A DNA stretch of 64,000 nt from an uncultured Granulosicoccaceae bacterium (GTDB taxonomy: Bacteria; Pseudomonadota; Gammaproteobacteria; Granulosicoccales; Granulosicoccaceae). Of this stretch, positions 62,166 to 64,000 are shown piece after piece (within the stretch, counting starts at the first letter, position 1; every line of letters begins with the position of its first letter). The position numbers and the translations under genes were made by a program. The notes under the pieces were generated by a model. That model saw only the letters and a program-made list of their open reading frames with translations. It was not told where the DNA came from and did not search any database. Where the stretch lies: positions 62,001 to 126,000 of the forward strand of contig CALAJN010000001.1 of assembly GCA_937922675.1 (NCBI GenBank), written 5' to 3'.

Positions 62166-62840
62166 ATGAGATTGCTGCTCGTCGAAGACGATATCGAGCT
62201 TGCGACCGGCCTGAGAGCAGATCTGGTGAAGGCCGGTTTCGCCGTGGATACCTGCGATAACGGCATCGACGCAGAGCATCTGGGCGATACCGAGCCATAT
62301 GATGCGGTCGTACTCGATCTGGGGCTACCGGCCAAGCCTGGCATCGATGTGTTGCGCGCCTGGCGCCAACGCGACAACCGGGTGCCGGTCATCGTTCTGA
62401 CCGCTCGTGACGCCTGGTACGAGCGTGTCGATGGTTTTCGTGAAGGTGCTGATGACTATCTCGGCAAACCGTTTCATATCGAGGAGCTGATTGCTCGAAT
62501 TCGTGCCTTGATCCACAGGCGACACGGCCAGGCCGTCAATAGTATCAACGCCGGTGGACTGCACCTTGATGAGGACCTGCAACAGGTTCGGTTGGCAGAC
62601 GGGGAAATGCGAGAATTGACCGGCACCGAATTCCGCATGCTTCGCTACATGATGCTCAACGCCGGCAGAATTCTGTCCAAGTCCACGCTGTCGGAACATG
62701 TCTACGATCAAGACTCGGATAGAGACAGCAACTTGATCGAGGTCTATGTGAGGCGTCTTCGCGAGAAAATCGGCGCGTCCATGATTTTGACCAAACGCGG
62801 ACAGGGTTATGTGTTCGTCGACGGGTCGTCTCGCTCCTGA
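62166..62840 (+). CDS. PhoP/QseB-like response regulator
   Basis: A 224-residue OmpR-family regulator. The receiver has DD (residues 8-9), phospho-Asp51 (VVLDLGLP), and Lys101 (YLGKPF); the C-terminal winged helix has ELTGTEFRMLRYMMLNAGRILSK and EVYVRRLREKIGAS. It pairs with the histidine kinase immediately downstream, with overlapping stop and start codons. The PhoP resemblance is by overall similarity, including the PhoQ-like kinase. No known operator was recognised. Confidence 0.94.
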   Translation: MRLLLVEDDIELATGLRADLVKAGFAVDTCDNGIDAEHLGDTEPYDAVVLDLGLPAKPGIDVLRAWRQRDNRVPVIVLTARDAWYERVDGFREGADDYLGKPFHIEELIARIRALIHRRHGQAVNSINAGGLHLDEDLQQVRLADGEMRELTGTEFRMLRYMMLNAGRILSKSTLSEHVYDQDSDRDSNLIEVYVRRLREKIGASMILTKRGQGYVFVDGSSRS

Positions 62841-64000
62841 ACTCTCTCGCGCGTAGCTTGCAGGTCTGGCTGATAGCCTGTGTCGGGCTGATGATGGCCG
62901 TTTTTTGGTGGGCGGGAAGTCTGACTGCTCGCCAGCTGGCGGAGTCTCTGGTCTTCGATCGACTTGCCAGGGATGGAGCCAGTGTTCACGCCGCCTACAT
63001 CAGCCGCTCCGCAGAACAGCAGGGTCACAGGTCACTTAACCTGTATCCCGAATACGATATACCGGGCTCGGATCGTCTGTACTGGGTAAGTACTGGGCAA
63101 GGCAAGGTTCTATCGTCGGTCTCGGCGGCTGAGCGCACACCAACACCGACCTTGCTGGCTCCCGGGCAATCGAGGCGCGGGAGATGGGTGAGCGACACCA
63201 ACGAGCGCTTTTTGTATTGGTCTGGCGGGTTTTCCCGCAATTCGAGCAATGTCACAGTGACTGTCTACAACGAGCTATCACCGCTATACCGGCGCCTGGA
63301 TGTGGCCGCATGGTATGTCGCTGGTGCATCCGTGCTGCTGCTTGTTTCCCTGCTGAGCGTTCAACAACTGATCCTGCGTCGTACCACGCAACGTCTCGAT
63401 GCCATACGCGCTGATGTTGAGCGACTGGGTCACGGTGAAATAATGTCGCTGCCTGAGGATGTGCCCGAAGAAGTTCGTCCTCTGGTGGTTGAATTCAATC
63501 AACTGTTGCAGCGATTCGACCATCGCTTGCGACAATCGCGAAACGCCGTGGGTAATCTTGCCCATGCGCTCAAGGGGCCGCTCAATCTCATGATTCGGGC
63601 GGCAGACAACACACCAGGCGAGCACGGGGTTCAGCAAAATGCTGAACGTATTCGCCAGCTGATTGATGGAGAACTGCGACGCGCCCGGCTGGTCGGTCGC
63701 ACCAGTGTCGGTCGCCGCTTTGATCTGGCTGCAGAAGTCGAGACTCTGTCCGGCTTGCTGGCACAGGTCTACGGCGACAAGGCTGTTGAGGTTCGTCTAG
63801 CCGAGGGAGCCGGGGTAGAGATCGTGCACGATCGGCAGGACATGCTCGAGCTGATCGGTAACTTGCTGGACAACGCGGTCAAATGGGCACGCTCGCTGGT
63901 GATGGTAAACGCTCGCTATGCCGATGGCCTTCTGCTTGAAATCGAGGATGATGGCCCGGGTACGTCTGAGTACGAACTGACGCGCTTGACCGAGCGTGGC
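62837..64000 (+). CDS. PhoQ-like sensor histidine kinase, C-terminus outside window
   Basis: The kinase of the pair above; the frame stays open to the window edge (388 codons). Two membrane segments (about 8-28 and 160-182) flank a periplasmic sensor of about 130 residues (SLTARQLAESLVFDRLARDG at its start). A HAMP-like linker leads to the phospho-accepting His in GNLAHALKGPLNLM, and the N box is IGNLLDNAVKWA. The start is unclear: the frame shows no ATG, and CTG 62837 overlaps the regulator stop (CTGA), while TTG 62858 is an alternative. The final ATP-lid motif after EIEDDGPG is cut. Confidence 0.85.
   Translation, partial: MNSLARSLQVWLIACVGLMMAVFWWAGSLTARQLAESLVFDRLARDGASVHAAYISRSAEQQGHRSLNLYPEYDIPGSDRLYWVSTGQGKVLSSVSAAERTPTPTLLAPGQSRRGRWVSDTNERFLYWSGGFSRNSSNVTVTVYNELSPLYRRLDVAAWYVAGASVLLLVSLLSVQQLILRRTTQRLDAIRADVERLGHGEIMSLPEDVPEEVRPLVVEFNQLLQRFDHRLRQSRNAVGNLAHALKGPLNLMIRAADNTPGEHGVQQNAERIRQLIDGELRRARLVGRTSVGRRFDLAAEVETLSGLLAQVYGDKAVEVRLAEGAGVEIVHDRQDMLELIGNLLDNAVKWARSLVMVNARYADGLLLEIEDDGPGTSEYELTRLTERG

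Overview
The window is a GC-rich, tightly packed gammaproteobacterial chromosome segment. Evidence for this is a run of classic gammaproteobacterial gene orders: lptD-surA-pdxA-rsmA-apaG-apaH; mltB-rlpA-dacA-ybeD-lipB-lipA; and prmC-prfA-hemA divergent from a TPR gene-lolB-ispE-tRNA-Gln-prs-rplY-pth-ychF. A TRAP transporter, gatCAB, an RNase J-type nuclease, a HiPIP and a tungsten-type aldehyde oxidoreductase suggest a marine or metabolically versatile lineage outside the Enterobacterales (inference; the genus cannot be fixed from sequence alone). There are two tRNA genes and no rRNA, insertion sequence, prophage or CRISPR array.

Layout. 1-7.5 kb is a catabolic island: an FAD-linked hydroxyacid dehydrogenase (cut by the left edge), divergent from a glyoxylate-type aminotransferase, a complete TRAP transporter (dctPQM), a crotonase-fold protein and a class III CoA-transferase. 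7.6-17.3 kb holds folA and an EamA permease converging on the lptD-to-apaH operon; a two-gene secretin-N0/GspC-like pair sits in between. 17.4-25.6 kb carries ung, peptidoglycan genes (mltB, rlpA, dacA), lipoate synthesis (lipB, lipA) and a hybrid histidine kinase. 25.6-33.6 kb has pdxH, yajQ, rsmJ, a Rieske-like protein without cluster ligands, slyX, gatCAB, a BON lipoprotein and hslO. 33.7-44.8 kb has moeB, acpH, the convergent polyphosphate genes ppk1 and ppx/gppA, and the hemA-prfA-prmC operon. 44.1-50.6 kb is the lolB-to-ychF housekeeping run with tRNA-Gln, followed by a DUF1989 gene and tRNA-Met. 50.8-57.9 kb has a pseudo-receiver regulator, RNase J-like nuclease, CNNM/CorC-type protein, DUF808 protein, HiPIP and a very acidic repeat protein. 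58-64 kb has a small unrecognised gene, an aldehyde:ferredoxin oxidoreductase operon (Fe-S subunit, AOR, MoaD-like protein, preceded by two small genes) and a PhoP/PhoQ-like two-component pair that runs off the right edge.

Functionally most of the window is housekeeping: envelope biogenesis, tRNA and cofactor metabolism, translation quality control. The least explained parts are the ligand-less Rieske paralogue at 28 kb, the orphan secretin-N0/GspC-like pair at 9.2-10.4 kb, the 1-7.5 kb island whose crotonase lacks both canonical catalytic glutamates, the AOR operon with no visible FAD reductase partner and a MoaD-like protein ending in Ala-Gly, and the repeat-built acidic membrane protein at 56-58 kb.
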